A stretch of 64,000 bases of DNA. It comes from JADGNZ01 sp963715895 (lineage in GTDB: Bacteria; Acidobacteriota; Thermoanaerobaculia; Gp7-AA8). The translations under genes were made by a program, and so were the position numbers. This document shows, one piece after another, positions 1 through 9,994 of the stretch. How positions within the stretch are numbered: position 1 is the stretch's first letter; each line of letters opens with the position of its first letter. The notes beneath the pieces are model-generated. The model saw nothing but the letters and a program-made list of their open reading frames with translations, made no database searches and had not been told where the DNA came from. The DNA lies in contig OY970284.1 in assembly GCA_963715895.1 (NCBI GenBank), positions 2,666,001 through 2,730,000 of the forward strand, in the 5' to 3' direction.

Positions 1-232
1 CGATGATCTGCGCCAGCTCGAGCGGTGTACCGGCCGGTGGGAGCATGAGATCGCCTGGCTGCGGGACAGCCGGAGGCACCGCGTTCGCGGGCGGTACCCA
101 GGCCACCGACGGCGCCGAAGGCGTTCCCGCGCCATGCACGGCCGGGTCGGCGATGTTGCCGGCGTCGCGGAGGCTGGCGCATGAGCAGAGGAGAAGAAGA
201 GTTGTCGCTGTGATGAGCTTCGAATTCAGCAT
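1..232 (-). CDS. Partial outer-membrane lipoprotein, possibly TolC-type efflux protein (runs off the window edge)
   Basis: The reading frame starts with ATG at 232 and runs off the left edge, so only the first 77 residues are visible. They begin MLNSKL, have a hydrophobic leucine-rich core, and reach a lipobox-like LLCSC, so this is a lipoprotein exported by the Sec route and lipidated on Cys. After that comes a Pro/Ala-rich stretch with a WVPP motif and then TPLELAQII, which resembles the start of the first helical repeat of TolC-family outer-membrane efflux proteins. The lipoprotein call is well supported. The TolC assignment is only a resemblance, because the diagnostic helices lie outside the window. 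Confidence 0.55.
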   Translation of the reverse strand, partial: MLNSKLITATTLLLLCSCASLRDAGNIADPAVHGAGTPSAPSVAWVPPANAVPPAVPQPGDLMLPPAGTPLELAQII

Positions 233-405
233 TGATTGGCGATCGTAAAGCAGGATGCGGAAGATTTCGTCGCGCTCGTGTGACGAAAGCCGGGAGAGTG
301 GAAGCGCGGGCCGGAGCAGACTGACTCCCCGGTCAACTTTTTATACAGGTGAGTCATGCCGTATACACGTTACAAAGCTGTGGCGTTGCTGAGGCTACCC
401 TTCCA

Positions 406-438
406 GGGAAAACGGCGTCACCCTTTCGGATGACGCCG
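406..438 (-). terminator. Rho-independent terminator after the DUF11 protein gene
   Basis: Read on the minus strand, an 8-bp stem CGGCGTCA pairs with TGACGCCG across a 10-nt loop and is followed directly by GTTTTCC. It lies about 30 bp downstream of the stop codon of the DUF11 protein gene, where a transcription terminator is expected. Confidence 0.75.
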
Positions 439-466
439 TGAACGTTTGAAAGGCGTCTGAATGCGA

Positions 467-2599
467 TCAGCGTTTCAGCGCAACCGCGCCCGCCGCGGCC
501 AGGATGATGCCGAGCATCATCAAGGCGAGCGGCGACACCATGGGAATCGGTAACGGGGTGATGTTCGTGATGGCGGTGGAGCTGTTGTTGCCGGCGTTCG
601 GGTCGGCCGTTGCCGACGCGACGGTGGCCGTGTTGCTGCTCGGCGCGACCGGTGCCGCCGGCGCGATGTTCACCACGATGGCGAACGTGGCCGAGGTGCC
701 GGCGGTGAGGGTGGCAATGGAGCAGGAGACGGTGCCTGTTCCGCCGGAAGGCGGGTTCACGCAGTTGAAGGTCGGGCCGGTCGGCTGCGTCTCCGAGACG
801 AAGGTCATGTTCGGAGGGAGCGTGTCGTTCATCACGACGGTCGCCGCATCCGACGGGCCATTGTTCGTGACCGTGACGTTGTAGGTGAGGTTCGACCCCG
901 CGGCGGCGCTCGCCGCGGCAGTCTTGACGATGGCGACGTCGGCGCTCTGGGTGACCGTCGTGATCGCGGTGGCGCTGTTGGCACCCGGGCCCGGATCGGT
1001 CGATGCCGTGCTGACGTTGGCGGTGTTCGAGACGGTCCCCGTCGCACCCGGATTGATCTTTATGGTGATGGAGAACGTTGCCGAGCCGCCGTTGACGAAT
1101 GACGCCAGCGAGCAGGTGATCGTGCCGGTGCCGCCGATCGCGGGGGTGACGCAGGAGAATGTCGGCCCGCTGCTCTGCGACTCGGAGACGAACGTGGCGT
1201 TGGCCGGCACGGCATCGGTGAGCGAGACGCTGGCCGCGTTCGACGGGCCGCTGTTCGTCAGCGTGAGGTTGTAGGTGATGTTGGTCCCCGCGTTTGCCGA
1301 CGCCGGCCCGCTCTTGGTGATGGTCAGATCGGCGGTCGATGTAACAGTCGTGACAGCCGTCGCGCTGTTGTTGCCGGGGACGGTATCGGCATTCGGACCG
1401 GAGATTGTGGCGGTGTTGCTCAGGGTTCCGGCGGCGCTGGGGTCGATATTCGCGGTCAGCGTGAACTGCGCGCTCGCCCCGGAGGCGAAGTTGCCGATGG
1501 AGCAGGTTACGCTGCCGTTGCTGCCGGCACTGGGGGTACTGCAGACAAACGCCGGTCCCGTGTTCTGCACCAGCGAGACGAACGTCGTTCCTGCCGGCAA
1601 CGGATCGGTCCATGTTGCGGGCGCTGAGGTGTCAGGGCCGTTGTTCGAGGCCGTGATGGTCCAGGAGATCGGGCCGCCCGAGGCTGCGGTCGCCGGTCCG
1701 GTCTTCGTAATGGCGAGATCGCTCGAGCTTACGGTGAGAGCGAACAGGCTGCTGTTGTTATCGGGATCCGGGTCGTCGGTTTTTGACGATACGTTGGCGG
1801 TATTCGAGAACGTGGTGCCCGACGCCGTTCCCGGTGGGATGTGGCCGGTGAGCGTGAAGGTCGCGGTCGTGCCGGCTGCAAGGCTGGCGATCGTGCAGGT
1901 GATCGTCCCCCCGGAACCGACCGAGGGATGGCTGGAGCAGTCGAAGGCCGGTCCGCTGTTCTGCGTGATCGAGACGAACGTCATCGTGCCCGGCAGCGTA
2001 TCGGTGAGGGAGAAGCTGTCGGCTGCATCGGGGCCGGCGTTGTTGACGCTGATCGAATAGGCCACGTCCGTGTCGGCCGCGGCGCTTGATGGACCAACCT
2101 TCTGGACACCGATGTCTGCCTGTGGAATGGGAACCGTCACCGAGGTGACCCCCGAGTCGTTTTCGTTATTGTCATCGGGTGTTTGTGACGACGCGGTGGC
2201 GATATTCGTAAAGGTGGTCCCCTGCGGTGTAGCCGGCGGGATGTTGGCGACGAAGGTGAAGTCGGCGCTGGATCCGGCGGGGAAGAGCGCCAGCGTGCAG
2301 GTGATGGTTCCATTCGTGCCGACAGTCGGCGTCGAGCAACTGAACGCCGGACCGTTGTTCTGCGTCGCCGAGACGAACGTCATCCCCGGCGGCAGCGGGT
2401 CGTCGAGCGAGACCGTCGCGGAGTCGTCCGGGCCGAAGTTGAAGATGGTGACGTCAAACGAGACGTCACTTCCGGCGGACGCCGTGGACGGGCCGTTCTT
2501 CGTCACGGCCAGATCAGCGGATTGCGCGAATGCCGCCGGGACGACTCCGACTGTGACGATGCAGATGGCGAGAGAAAGGAGAAGCGTTCGGCGTTTCAC
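467..2599 (-). CDS. Secreted DUF11-repeat surface protein with C-terminal membrane anchor
   Basis: This 710-residue protein starts at GTG and has a clear signal peptide (MKRRTLLLSL...AFAQ). Five DUF11 (isopeptide/Ig-like) repeats follow, each opening with a version of ADLAVTKNGPSTA at about residues 28, 160, 293, 416 and 543. Each also has a CT-x-A-S/L-rich strand and a FSNTANVSS-like end. The C-terminus carries PIPMVSPLALMMLG, a hydrophobic helix and a final KR. This resembles the short C-terminal anchor/sorting domains of the IPTL-CTERM type. The protein is probably displayed on the surface and may be processed by an exosortase-like enzyme encoded elsewhere. It starts 9 bp after the alanine dehydrogenase stop codon, so the two may share a transcript. 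Confidence 0.85.
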   Translation of the reverse strand: MKRRTLLLSLAICIVTVGVVPAAFAQSADLAVTKNGPSTASAGSDVSFDVTIFNFGPDDSATVSLDDPLPPGMTFVSATQNNGPAFSCSTPTVGTNGTITCTLALFPAGSSADFTFVANIPPATPQGTTFTNIATASSQTPDDNNENDSGVTSVTVPIPQADIGVQKVGPSSAAADTDVAYSISVNNAGPDAADSFSLTDTLPGTMTFVSITQNSGPAFDCSSHPSVGSGGTITCTIASLAAGTTATFTLTGHIPPGTASGTTFSNTANVSSKTDDPDPDNNSSLFALTVSSSDLAITKTGPATAASGGPISWTITASNNGPDTSAPATWTDPLPAGTTFVSLVQNTGPAFVCSTPSAGSNGSVTCSIGNFASGASAQFTLTANIDPSAAGTLSNTATISGPNADTVPGNNSATAVTTVTSTADLTITKSGPASANAGTNITYNLTLTNSGPSNAASVSLTDAVPANATFVSESQSSGPTFSCVTPAIGGTGTITCSLASFVNGGSATFSITIKINPGATGTVSNTANVSTASTDPGPGANSATAITTVTQSADVAIVKTAAASAAAGSNLTYNVTVTNNGPSDAATVVMNDTLPPNMTFVSETQPTGPTFNCVNPPSGGTGTVSCSIATLTAGTSATFAIVVNIAPAAPVAPSSNTATVASATADPNAGNNSSTAITNITPLPIPMVSPLALMMLGIILAAAGAVALKR

Positions 2600-2608
2600 G
2601 CCGCAAGA

Positions 2609-3721
<1,113 letters not shown>

Positions 3722-3781
3722 TGGCTTGGTTCTCCGTCAATCGTGATCGCGCGGGAGGCTCCGCGCGGCGGGCGCATTCTA

Positions 3782-3866
3782 GCGGTTTCGCGGTCTCGGG
3801 GTTACGCGGTCTCGCGGTCACACCCACCCCGAGACCGCGTAACCGCGAGACCCCGCAACCGCGTCA
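3782..3866. repeat. Intergenic inverted repeat, family A (CGCGGTCTCG microrepeats)
   Basis: The left arm is built from CGGTTTCGCGGTCTCGGGG-type units and the right arm from their reverse complement (CCCCGAGACCGCGTAACCG), around a short CACACC loop. It lies between ald and the first metalloprotease and touches the protease stop codon. The same family recurs at 5309-5352 and 31523-31636. Confidence 0.8.
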
Positions 3867-5276
3867 GTGTCCGCGCCGGCCGGCGAACCGGCCTGTCTGA
3901 GGTGTCGTTGCCGACCTCCAGCCGATATCGAACAACTCGTTGAGCGTTAAATCGACCTTGTCCGCCGGGAGGTCGGCGCTGATATTCGGTTCCATGAGCA
4001 GGTTCGGCGATGCGGAGGTGTCGAAGTGGTACATCGAGGAGCCGGCTGCGAATGCTGGCGGAACGTAGAGTCTCGGATGGCCGCCGGCATCGGCGCCGGC
4101 GACAATCGCCGGATCCAGAAAGAGCATCGCGGTCACGTTCGATGAGAGCGCGGCGCGGATCGCGGCGCCATCCGCCTGGGTGACGCCGATCGAGGGAATG
4201 GTGATTGAGGGGTCGGTTCCTTCGAACGGCCCGAAACCGCCTACGATGTCGTTGGCAACGATCACGGCGGTTGCTCCCGCCAGCTGTGCGTTTTTCGTCT
4301 TTACGGTCAAGGGGCAGGTTCCTCGGTCGATCAAGGCGATTCGTCCCGTGATCGCACCGCCATTCGTGATTGCCGCGCATCCGTTGGCGGGGACGGTGGC
4401 CGCCACGGTTCCGGTCAGGCCGCCGACGGTGAGATGGGGGCCGAAGGTTGCGGTGCTGATCGAATACGCCTTCACCAATGAAGCGGGCGCGAGGATGTTC
4501 ATGCTCGGTTGGGGATCCAGGAACTTCATGGCCGCGGCGGTCGCCGAGTCGCCATCCCAGACGACCTTCTGGTCGTTGGTTGCCGAGGTGAGGCGTTGTG
4601 CGTCGGTCATCTGGCTCCAATGGATTCCGGCTGTGGCATCGAGCATGTGCTGCTCGAAAACGCTCGGAAAGTTGCTGCTCATGGCGCCGGTCGTTCCATT
4701 GGTCACGCCCGCGAATCCGAGGCCGTGGCCAAGCTCGTGAAGAAGGACGACCAGCAGGTCTTCTTGTGTCCCGTGATTTCCATCGAAGCCGTAGTACCAG
4801 CCCCTTCCGCCGAGACAGTCAGGCGTGTCGAGCTGGCTGTTGAACTTCGCCTGAATATGAGCCGATCCAGGCAGGAGGTCTTTGCCGGCGATGGCATTGG
4901 CCAGGGCCACCGGATACCAGACGTCCTGCTGCGGCGCATTGACGAAGTTTCGGAAGATTCTCGTGGCGCTGGCCTGGCCGAGCACCCCGGACGACGCACT
5001 GCACGTGAGGCTGGCGAAACTGGCGTCGACGCGAATGTCGACCCTGGAATCGATCAGGGCGCCCCAGATATCGGCCGCGCGCTGAAAAACGTTCAAACGC
5101 TGCTGGCCGAGAGTCGTTCCGGTATTGCCACCGACAGGCGCCACGACGGTGGTGTCGTTGAAGCCCGCTCCCGGGACGTCTGTGTTTTGAATGATGAGGT
5201 GAGCGTTGGCGAACAGGCTGGTTGTGGCCAGACAGAGAACGCTGACGATGACCGTGGCAATGACGACTCGTCTCAT
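3864..5276 (-). CDS. Secreted PA-domain zinc metalloprotease with GRRGH tail (paralogue 1)
   Basis: This 470-residue protein has a signal peptide (MRRVVIATVIVSVLC...FANA) and a zinc-binding HELGHGLGF at residues 180-188. Position 190, where metzincins have their third His, is Gly, so the third ligand must lie elsewhere. A protease-associated (PA) domain with IALIDRGTC and a KNAQLAGA motif occupies about residues 270-370. It is about 75% similar by eye to the next gene, so the pair is a tandem duplication. The start ATG has a good ribosome site (GAGAGGTAACC). The last residues, GRFAGRRGH, recur in two other proteases here. It is predicted to be an extracellular or periplasmic endopeptidase with unknown substrate. 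Confidence 0.85.
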   Translation of the reverse strand: MRRVVIATVIVSVLCLATTSLFANAHLIIQNTDVPGAGFNDTTVVAPVGGNTGTTLGQQRLNVFQRAADIWGALIDSRVDIRVDASFASLTCSASSGVLGQASATRIFRNFVNAPQQDVWYPVALANAIAGKDLLPGSAHIQAKFNSQLDTPDCLGGRGWYYGFDGNHGTQEDLLVVLLHELGHGLGFAGVTNGTTGAMSSNFPSVFEQHMLDATAGIHWSQMTDAQRLTSATNDQKVVWDGDSATAAAMKFLDPQPSMNILAPASLVKAYSISTATFGPHLTVGGLTGTVAATVPANGCAAITNGGAITGRIALIDRGTCPLTVKTKNAQLAGATAVIVANDIVGGFGPFEGTDPSITIPSIGVTQADGAAIRAALSSNVTAMLFLDPAIVAGADAGGHPRLYVPPAFAAGSSMYHFDTSASPNLLMEPNISADLPADKVDLTLNELFDIGWRSATTPQTGRFAGRRGH

Positions 5277-5308
5277 GGTTACCTCTCTGTCGTTATGTCC
5301 AACGCTAC

Positions 5309-5352
5309 TACGCGGTCTCGAGGTACATCACCCCGAGACCGCGCAAGCTCGC
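5309..5352. repeat. Short inverted repeat, family A
   Basis: TACGCGGTCTCGAGG faces CCCCGAGACCGCGCA across a short loop, between the two metalloprotease genes. It is a small copy of the family at 3782. Confidence 0.7.
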
Positions 5353-5360
5353 AACCGAAT

Positions 5361-6761
5361 CTAGTGTCCGCGGCGACCGGCGATCCGGCCTGTCTGCGGT
5401 GTGGTGGCCGCCTTCCAGCCGATGTCGAACAGCTCATTGAGCGTCAGATCGACGCTGTCCGATGGGAGATCGGAGTTGATGTTCGGCTCCATGAGCAGGT
5501 CCGGCGTAGCGGTGACGTCGAAGTGGTACATGGAGGAGCCGTCGGCGAACGTCAACGGTACGTAGAGCTTCGGATGGCCGCTGACGTCCGCGCCGGCGAG
5601 GATGGTCGGATCCGCGAACAGGAACGCGCTGACGGTGGCGGCGAGCGCCGCGCGGATGGCCACACCATCGGCCTGGCTGACGCCGATCGTCGGAATGGTG
5701 ATCGTGGAGTCGTCGCCGCCGAGAGGCGGGATACTGGCCGGAACGTTGTCGTCGATGATCACGGCGATCGCGCCGGCAAGCTGCGCGTTTTTCACCTTCA
5801 CGGTGAAGTTGCAGGTGCCGCGGTCGATCAGGGCAATGTGTCCGGTGAGGGCGCTGGCATTCGTGATGGCGTTGCATCCATCGGCGGGGAGAGCGGCGGC
5901 GATGGTGCCGTTGATCCCGGCCACAGTCAGATGCGGTCCGAATGCAGCCGTGTTGATCTGATAGCTCTTCGCCACCGGAGCGGGAGCGCTGATGCGAAAC
6001 GTAGGCGTCCCTCCGAGGAACTTCAAGGCGGCAGTCGTTGTCGAGTTGCCATCCCAGACGACGTGCTGATCATTGGTGGACGAGGTCTTGCGCTGGGCGT
6101 TCGTCATCTGGCTCCAGTGAAGTCCGACCGTGTTGTCGAACATGTGCTGTTCGAAAACGCTCGGAAAATTGTTGCTCATCGCGAACGTCGTTCCGTCGGT
6201 TACGCCCGCAAATCCGAGACCGTGCCCCAGTTCGTGGAGAAGGACGACCAGCAGGTCCTCCTTGGTGCCGTGGTTGGCGTCGAAGCCGTAGTACCAGCCC
6301 ACCCCGCCGAGACAGCTGGGCGAATCGATCTGGCTGCTGAACTGCGCCTGAATGTGAGCTGAGCCGTTGTTCAGGTCCTGCCCGGCGATTGCATCGGCCA
6401 GTGCGATCGGATACCAGACGTTCTGCTGCGGTGCGTTGGTGAAGTTCCGGACGACCTTGGTGGCGCTGGCCTGGCCGAGCACCGCGGAGGTCGCGCCGCA
6501 GTCGAGAGAAGCGAAACTGGCGTCGACGACGATGTCGACCTTGGAGTCGATCAGAGCGCCCCAGATATCGGCCGCGCGCTGAAAGACGTTCAGGCGCTGC
6601 TGGCCGAGCGTCGTTCCGGTATTGCCGCCGACGGGCGTGGCCGGAGTTGTGTCGTTGAAGCCGACTCCCGCGGCGTTGGTGTTGCGAATGACGAGGTGTG
6701 CGTTGGCGAACACGCTCGTCGCCGCCAGACAGAGAAGCGCGGAGAGGAAGAGTCTTCTCAT
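5361..6761 (-). CDS. Secreted PA-domain zinc metalloprotease with GRRGH tail (paralogue 2)
   Basis: This is the second copy of the tandem metalloprotease pair. I chose the ATG at 6761 (MRRLFLSALLC) over an in-frame TTG two codons upstream because GGAGA sits 7 bases before it. It has a signal peptide ending near FANA, the same HELGHGLGF motif near residue 180, a PA domain with IALIDRGTCNF, and the tail GRIAGRRGH. The upstream small gene ends 2 bp before this ATG, so the two are probably translationally coupled. It is predicted to be an extracellular peptidase. Divergence from its sister is concentrated in the PA domain, which may tune substrate choice. Confidence 0.85.
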   Translation of the reverse strand: MRRLFLSALLCLAATSVFANAHLVIRNTNAAGVGFNDTTPATPVGGNTGTTLGQQRLNVFQRAADIWGALIDSKVDIVVDASFASLDCGATSAVLGQASATKVVRNFTNAPQQNVWYPIALADAIAGQDLNNGSAHIQAQFSSQIDSPSCLGGVGWYYGFDANHGTKEDLLVVLLHELGHGLGFAGVTDGTTFAMSNNFPSVFEQHMFDNTVGLHWSQMTNAQRKTSSTNDQHVVWDGNSTTTAALKFLGGTPTFRISAPAPVAKSYQINTAAFGPHLTVAGINGTIAAALPADGCNAITNASALTGHIALIDRGTCNFTVKVKNAQLAGAIAVIIDDNVPASIPPLGGDDSTITIPTIGVSQADGVAIRAALAATVSAFLFADPTILAGADVSGHPKLYVPLTFADGSSMYHFDVTATPDLLMEPNINSDLPSDSVDLTLNELFDIGWKAATTPQTGRIAGRRGH

Positions 6762-6763
6762 GA

Positions 6764-7111
6764 TCAATTCTCCGGCTTGGCAGGCTCCGGCGCGCTCTTC
6801 GCGCCGGAGAGGAACTTGCGCGCGCCGGCTTCGGTATTCACGCAGGCGTGCGATTTGGTTCCGTCGTCATTGATGCGAACCATGACCACTTCATGATTGG
6901 GCGCATCCATGGTGACCATGCCGCCGGCGGCCATGGTCTCCTGCTGCTGCGAGGCCGCCGGAAACAGGGCGGTCAGAGGAACGGGCGAGGAGAGGGTTTG
7001 GCTGGGCGCCGTCTTTTTGGCGGCGGCGACTTTCGTTTTTGCCTTCGATGCCGGGTAGGCTCCTACGGTGACAAAGCTGACGATGACCGCGGCGATGATG
7101 ACTCGTTTCAT
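6764..7111 (-). CDS. Small secreted protein in the exoprotease operon
   Basis: This 115-residue protein has a signal peptide (MKRVIIAAVIVSF...YPA), a Lys/Ala-rich linker, and a C-terminal segment with VVMVRINDDGTKSHACVN and a single Cys. I started it at the ATG at 7111, preceded by AGAGAGG, rather than at the 19-residue upstream extension. The signal peptide resembles that of metalloprotease 1. Its stop codon nearly touches the start of the second metalloprotease, so it is co-translated with a protease. It could be an exported partner or inhibitor, but I know no characterised family for it. Confidence 0.7.
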   Translation of the reverse strand: MKRVIIAAVIVSFVTVGAYPASKAKTKVAAAKKTAPSQTLSSPVPLTALFPAASQQQETMAAGGMVTMDAPNHEVVMVRINDDGTKSHACVNTEAGARKFLSGAKSAPEPAKPEN

Positions 7112-7157
7112 GGTTGCCTCTCTGGAAAGCATGGTGGTTTTCGGAAATCGCTGATTG

Positions 7158-8867
7158 TCAGTGGCCACGCCGTCCGGGCATACGGCCCTTCACGGCAAAT
7201 GCAGCGGGGTTGAGTTGTCTGGCCGCGGCGAGCGCATCGAGCAGGCCGTAGCCGTAGACGGGGTCTTTGCCGATGGCACCGAGATCAGCGGCATTGTTGA
7301 ACATGGCCGACTTCACGTCGGAGGCCGAGGCGTTGGGAGCGGCGCTCCATACAAGCGCTGCGACACCGACCGCATGCGGACACGCCATGGAGGTTCCGCT
7401 CTCGGTGGCGTAGTCATCCGCGACGTTGGTCGCCGTCAGCGACGAGCCGGCCGCGGCAGTGCGCAGCGCTTCACCGTCTGCGTAGGAAATGCCGATGTCC
7501 ACCGGCCAGGCGAAGGCGACATCGGCCGGATTGTCTGAGCCATCGGCGAGTGTTCCGATGAGTGTCCAGCCACCAAATGAATCATTGCCGCAGGTTGTGG
7601 GTGTCGCCGCGATCGAGCAGTTGTAGATTACGACCGCCGTGGCGCCGGCGGCGAGGGCATTCTTTGTTTTCAAGTTGAACGTTGCGGTTCCGCGTTGAAT
7701 GAGCGCGATCTTGCCGTTGACGGACGCGGGAAAATCGGCTGCCGTCGCTCCGAGTCCGCAGTAGACATATTGTCCTGCCGGTGCTCCTTTGGCGGATCCC
7801 ACCACCGCGATTGCGTCGTAGGAGTTGGCGGCGCTGGCGACGAAGGAGTTCGTCCCCTGGCCGACGATGTACGTCGAAAAGACGCCGACTCCGGGACCGC
7901 TGAGGGCGAGCTCCGGCCCCTGATTGGAAAAACTGGCGATGGTCTCTGTCGCATCGACCGCGCCGACAGCGATCACACTCGAAAACGCCGCGGGGTAGCT
8001 GACGGTGGCGGCGTGATCCGGCGTGGAATCGTTGCCGCTCGCGGCAAAAACCAGCACGCCGGCGTCGGCCAGCTTCTGACAGGCCGTCTGCATCGTCAGC
8101 GATGCCACCGGCGAACAGTTCTGGGGATCTACCGACACGTCGGTGCACTGGCCGAGCGACATGTTGACGATCCAATGTCCGCCGAGATCGTTCCTCTTCC
8201 CGAGAACCCAATTCAGCCCCGAGGCGATCTGCGCGTTGCTGCCGGAGGCTCCCCCTGAGCCATCTGGCGCGAGAACCTTCGCCGACCAGATCTTTGCGTT
8301 CGGCGCCACGCCGACCACGCCGATCCCGTTGTCGGCAGCGGCGATCGTCCCGGCCACGTGCGTGCCGTGACCGTCGTCGTCTTTCGGATCGTTGGTTCCG
8401 GTGATGGCGTTGAACCCACCCTGGTAGCGGTCTTTCAGCTCAGGATGCGTGTAGTCGATTCCGGTGTCGACGATGGCGACGTTGACCCCGTCACCCTTCG
8501 CCACCGGCCACACCTGAGGCGCGTGAACCATGGTGATCCCGTATGGCGTGACTTGCGCATTGGCGGGGTGCGATTCGGTGATCGTCCGGCCGGGATGCAC
8601 GGGCGAGCCCGAGGCGAAGAACTTGATGTCGGCGCTCTCGACGTAGCGCACCGAGTCGTCGTTGCGCAGTGCCTGCACCTCCGCGTCCGTCAGGTTGACC
8701 ACGAACGAATCGAGGTAGGTCAGGTCCTGAAGATCGCGGCCGGCGAATTGCGCGCTCTTTGCCGCGCGAGTGACGCCCGGCTTCATGCCCACGATGTAAC
8801 GTTGTGTCTGCTGGGCGAACGCGGCCAGCGGAACGAAAAGAAGGACGGCGAAAGCTAAGCGTTTCAT
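7158..8867 (-). CDS. Secreted subtilisin-family serine protease with PA domain and GRRGH tail
   Basis: The start at 8867 (MKRLAFAVLLF) gives 569 residues with a signal peptide ending near FAQ. An I9-type propeptide inhibitor domain follows (TQRYIVGMKPGV, about 21-85). The S8 catalytic triad is Asp134 in VDTGID, His167 in GHGTHVAG and Ser493 in GTSMACPH. A PA domain is inserted between His and Ser (IALIQRGTATFNLKTKNA). The protein ends GRMPGRRGH, matching the tails of the two neighbouring metalloproteases although the rest of the protein is unrelated. The frame stays open upstream to 9356, but that part lacks a ribosome site and overlaps the divergent gene. It is predicted to be an exported endopeptidase. 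Confidence 0.92.
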   Translation of the reverse strand: MKRLAFAVLLFVPLAAFAQQTQRYIVGMKPGVTRAAKSAQFAGRDLQDLTYLDSFVVNLTDAEVQALRNDDSVRYVESADIKFFASGSPVHPGRTITESHPANAQVTPYGITMVHAPQVWPVAKGDGVNVAIVDTGIDYTHPELKDRYQGGFNAITGTNDPKDDDGHGTHVAGTIAAADNGIGVVGVAPNAKIWSAKVLAPDGSGGASGSNAQIASGLNWVLGKRNDLGGHWIVNMSLGQCTDVSVDPQNCSPVASLTMQTACQKLADAGVLVFAASGNDSTPDHAATVSYPAAFSSVIAVGAVDATETIASFSNQGPELALSGPGVGVFSTYIVGQGTNSFVASAANSYDAIAVVGSAKGAPAGQYVYCGLGATAADFPASVNGKIALIQRGTATFNLKTKNALAAGATAVVIYNCSIAATPTTCGNDSFGGWTLIGTLADGSDNPADVAFAWPVDIGISYADGEALRTAAAGSSLTATNVADDYATESGTSMACPHAVGVAALVWSAAPNASASDVKSAMFNNAADLGAIGKDPVYGYGLLDALAAARQLNPAAFAVKGRMPGRRGH

Positions 8868-9017
8868 CTGGTCGATGACCTCACTGTCGTGTTGTTGGAC
8901 GAGTGTTAACGTTGTTGAGTTGACAGCACAAAAGCAGACGCCCCGATAGGTTATTCCGTGTAACGAGCTCTCTGGATCACGATACCCCAGCCCGGTTTTT
9001 GCTACTCTCTCGCCGCC

Positions 9018-9461
9018 ATGACAGACTGGAAAACAAACCTCGTTAATGATGCCGACGGCATCGCCGCACTTCTTCGCGAAACCAAAACCATCGCAGTTCT
9101 CGGGATCAAACCGGAGACGCATTCCGATCAGGCGGGATTCTACGTCCCCGCGCACATGGATGTGGCCGGTTATGACGTAATCCCCGTTCCGGTCTACTAC
9201 CCCGAGGTGACGGAGATCCTCGGCAAGCCGGTGGTCCGCAAGCTTGCGGACATCGGGCGGCCGATCGATATGGTCAACGTCTTCCGCAAGCCGAGCGATA
9301 TCCCGGCGCATGTCGACGACATCCTCGCGGCGAAGCCGAAGAGCGTCTGGTTCCAACTCGGCATCCGCAATGATGAAGCGGCACAGAAGCTGGCCGAGGC
9401 CGGCATCAAAGTCGTTCAGGATCGCTGCCTGATGGTCGAAGAAGGAAGGCTGCGGCGGTAA
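9018..9461 (+). CDS. CoA-binding domain protein (YccU type)
   Basis: This 147-residue single-domain protein has the Rossmann-like CoA_binding_2 fold: TIAVLGIKPETHSDQ near the start, then VPAHMDVAGYDVIPV and DMVNVFRKPSDIPAHV, and a conserved late Cys in VQDRCLMVE. Family members bind CoA or nucleotide-like ligands, but their job in the cell is not well defined. It is divergently transcribed from the subtilisin gene across a 150-bp gap that probably holds both promoters. A perfect TTGACA occurs at 8920, but I see no convincing -10 at normal spacing. Confidence 0.88.
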   Translation: MTDWKTNLVNDADGIAALLRETKTIAVLGIKPETHSDQAGFYVPAHMDVAGYDVIPVPVYYPEVTEILGKPVVRKLADIGRPIDMVNVFRKPSDIPAHVDDILAAKPKSVWFQLGIRNDEAAQKLAEAGIKVVQDRCLMVEEGRLRR

Positions 9462-9473
9462 AGCGAAAGCGAG

Positions 9474-9965
9474 CTACTGCCCGCGGTGCGTCGTAATGTC
9501 GTCGTCAGCCGGGAAAGCTTTGCGCTTCGCGAGGCGGTGTACGAGGCCTTCCACCGGCTCGCCGAAGATGAGGATGATCAGGGAAAAGGCGAGGGCGATG
9601 AGCGCGGCAGCCCACTGGCCGGCACCGGATGCGATACCAAGCGAGGCCACGACCCAGATCGAGGCGGCTGTCGTGAGTCCATGCACCGTCCCGCGATCGG
9701 CCTTGAGGATCGCCCCGCCGCCGAGGAATCCGACACCGGCGATGATGCCCTGAATGGCCCGGCTCACGGCATCGACGTGATTCGTCGGAGAGGAGTGGAG
9801 CACCACCAGCACGATCAGCGCCGCTCCCAGCGAGACCAGCGCGTGGGTCCGCATCCCCGCCGGCTTCTGCCGTATTTCGCGATCAAGACCGATGCACCCG
9901 CCGACCAGCGCCGCGACAGCCAGCCGGAGCATGACCTCCATCGTGTCCGCAGGGAGGGTGGGCAT
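9474..9965 (-). CDS. MgtC/SapB family membrane protein
   Basis: This 163-residue protein has four to five hydrophobic helices and the MgtC signatures GLDREIRQKPAGMRTH near the start and GVGFLGGGAIL in the middle. The usual cytoplasmic ACT-like C-terminal domain is missing, as in short SapB-type members. MgtC proteins help cells survive low Mg2+ or acid stress and modulate the F-type ATPase in some species; that role is family knowledge, not shown here. It converges with the CoA-binding gene at 12 bp distance. Confidence 0.9.
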   Translation of the reverse strand: MPTLPADTMEVMLRLAVAALVGGCIGLDREIRQKPAGMRTHALVSLGAALIVLVVLHSSPTNHVDAVSRAIQGIIAGVGFLGGGAILKADRGTVHGLTTAASIWVVASLGIASGAGQWAAALIALAFSLIILIFGEPVEGLVHRLAKRKAFPADDDITTHRGQ

Positions 9966-9994
9966 GGGGTGATTGTGTCATAAGCGAAGCAGAG

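Noticed and set aside
4509..6362. 617-residue plus-strand frame opposite both metalloproteases
   Set aside because: It is antisense to two well-supported genes, lacks domains, and is explained by high GC codon bias.
8920..8952. Sigma-70 promoter for the CoA-binding gene
   Set aside because: TTGACA is perfect, but no -10 box occurs at 16-18 bp spacing.
8868..9356. N-terminal extension of the subtilisin frame
   Set aside because: It overlaps the divergent CoA-binding gene, and the clear signal peptide with its ribosome site begins at 8867.
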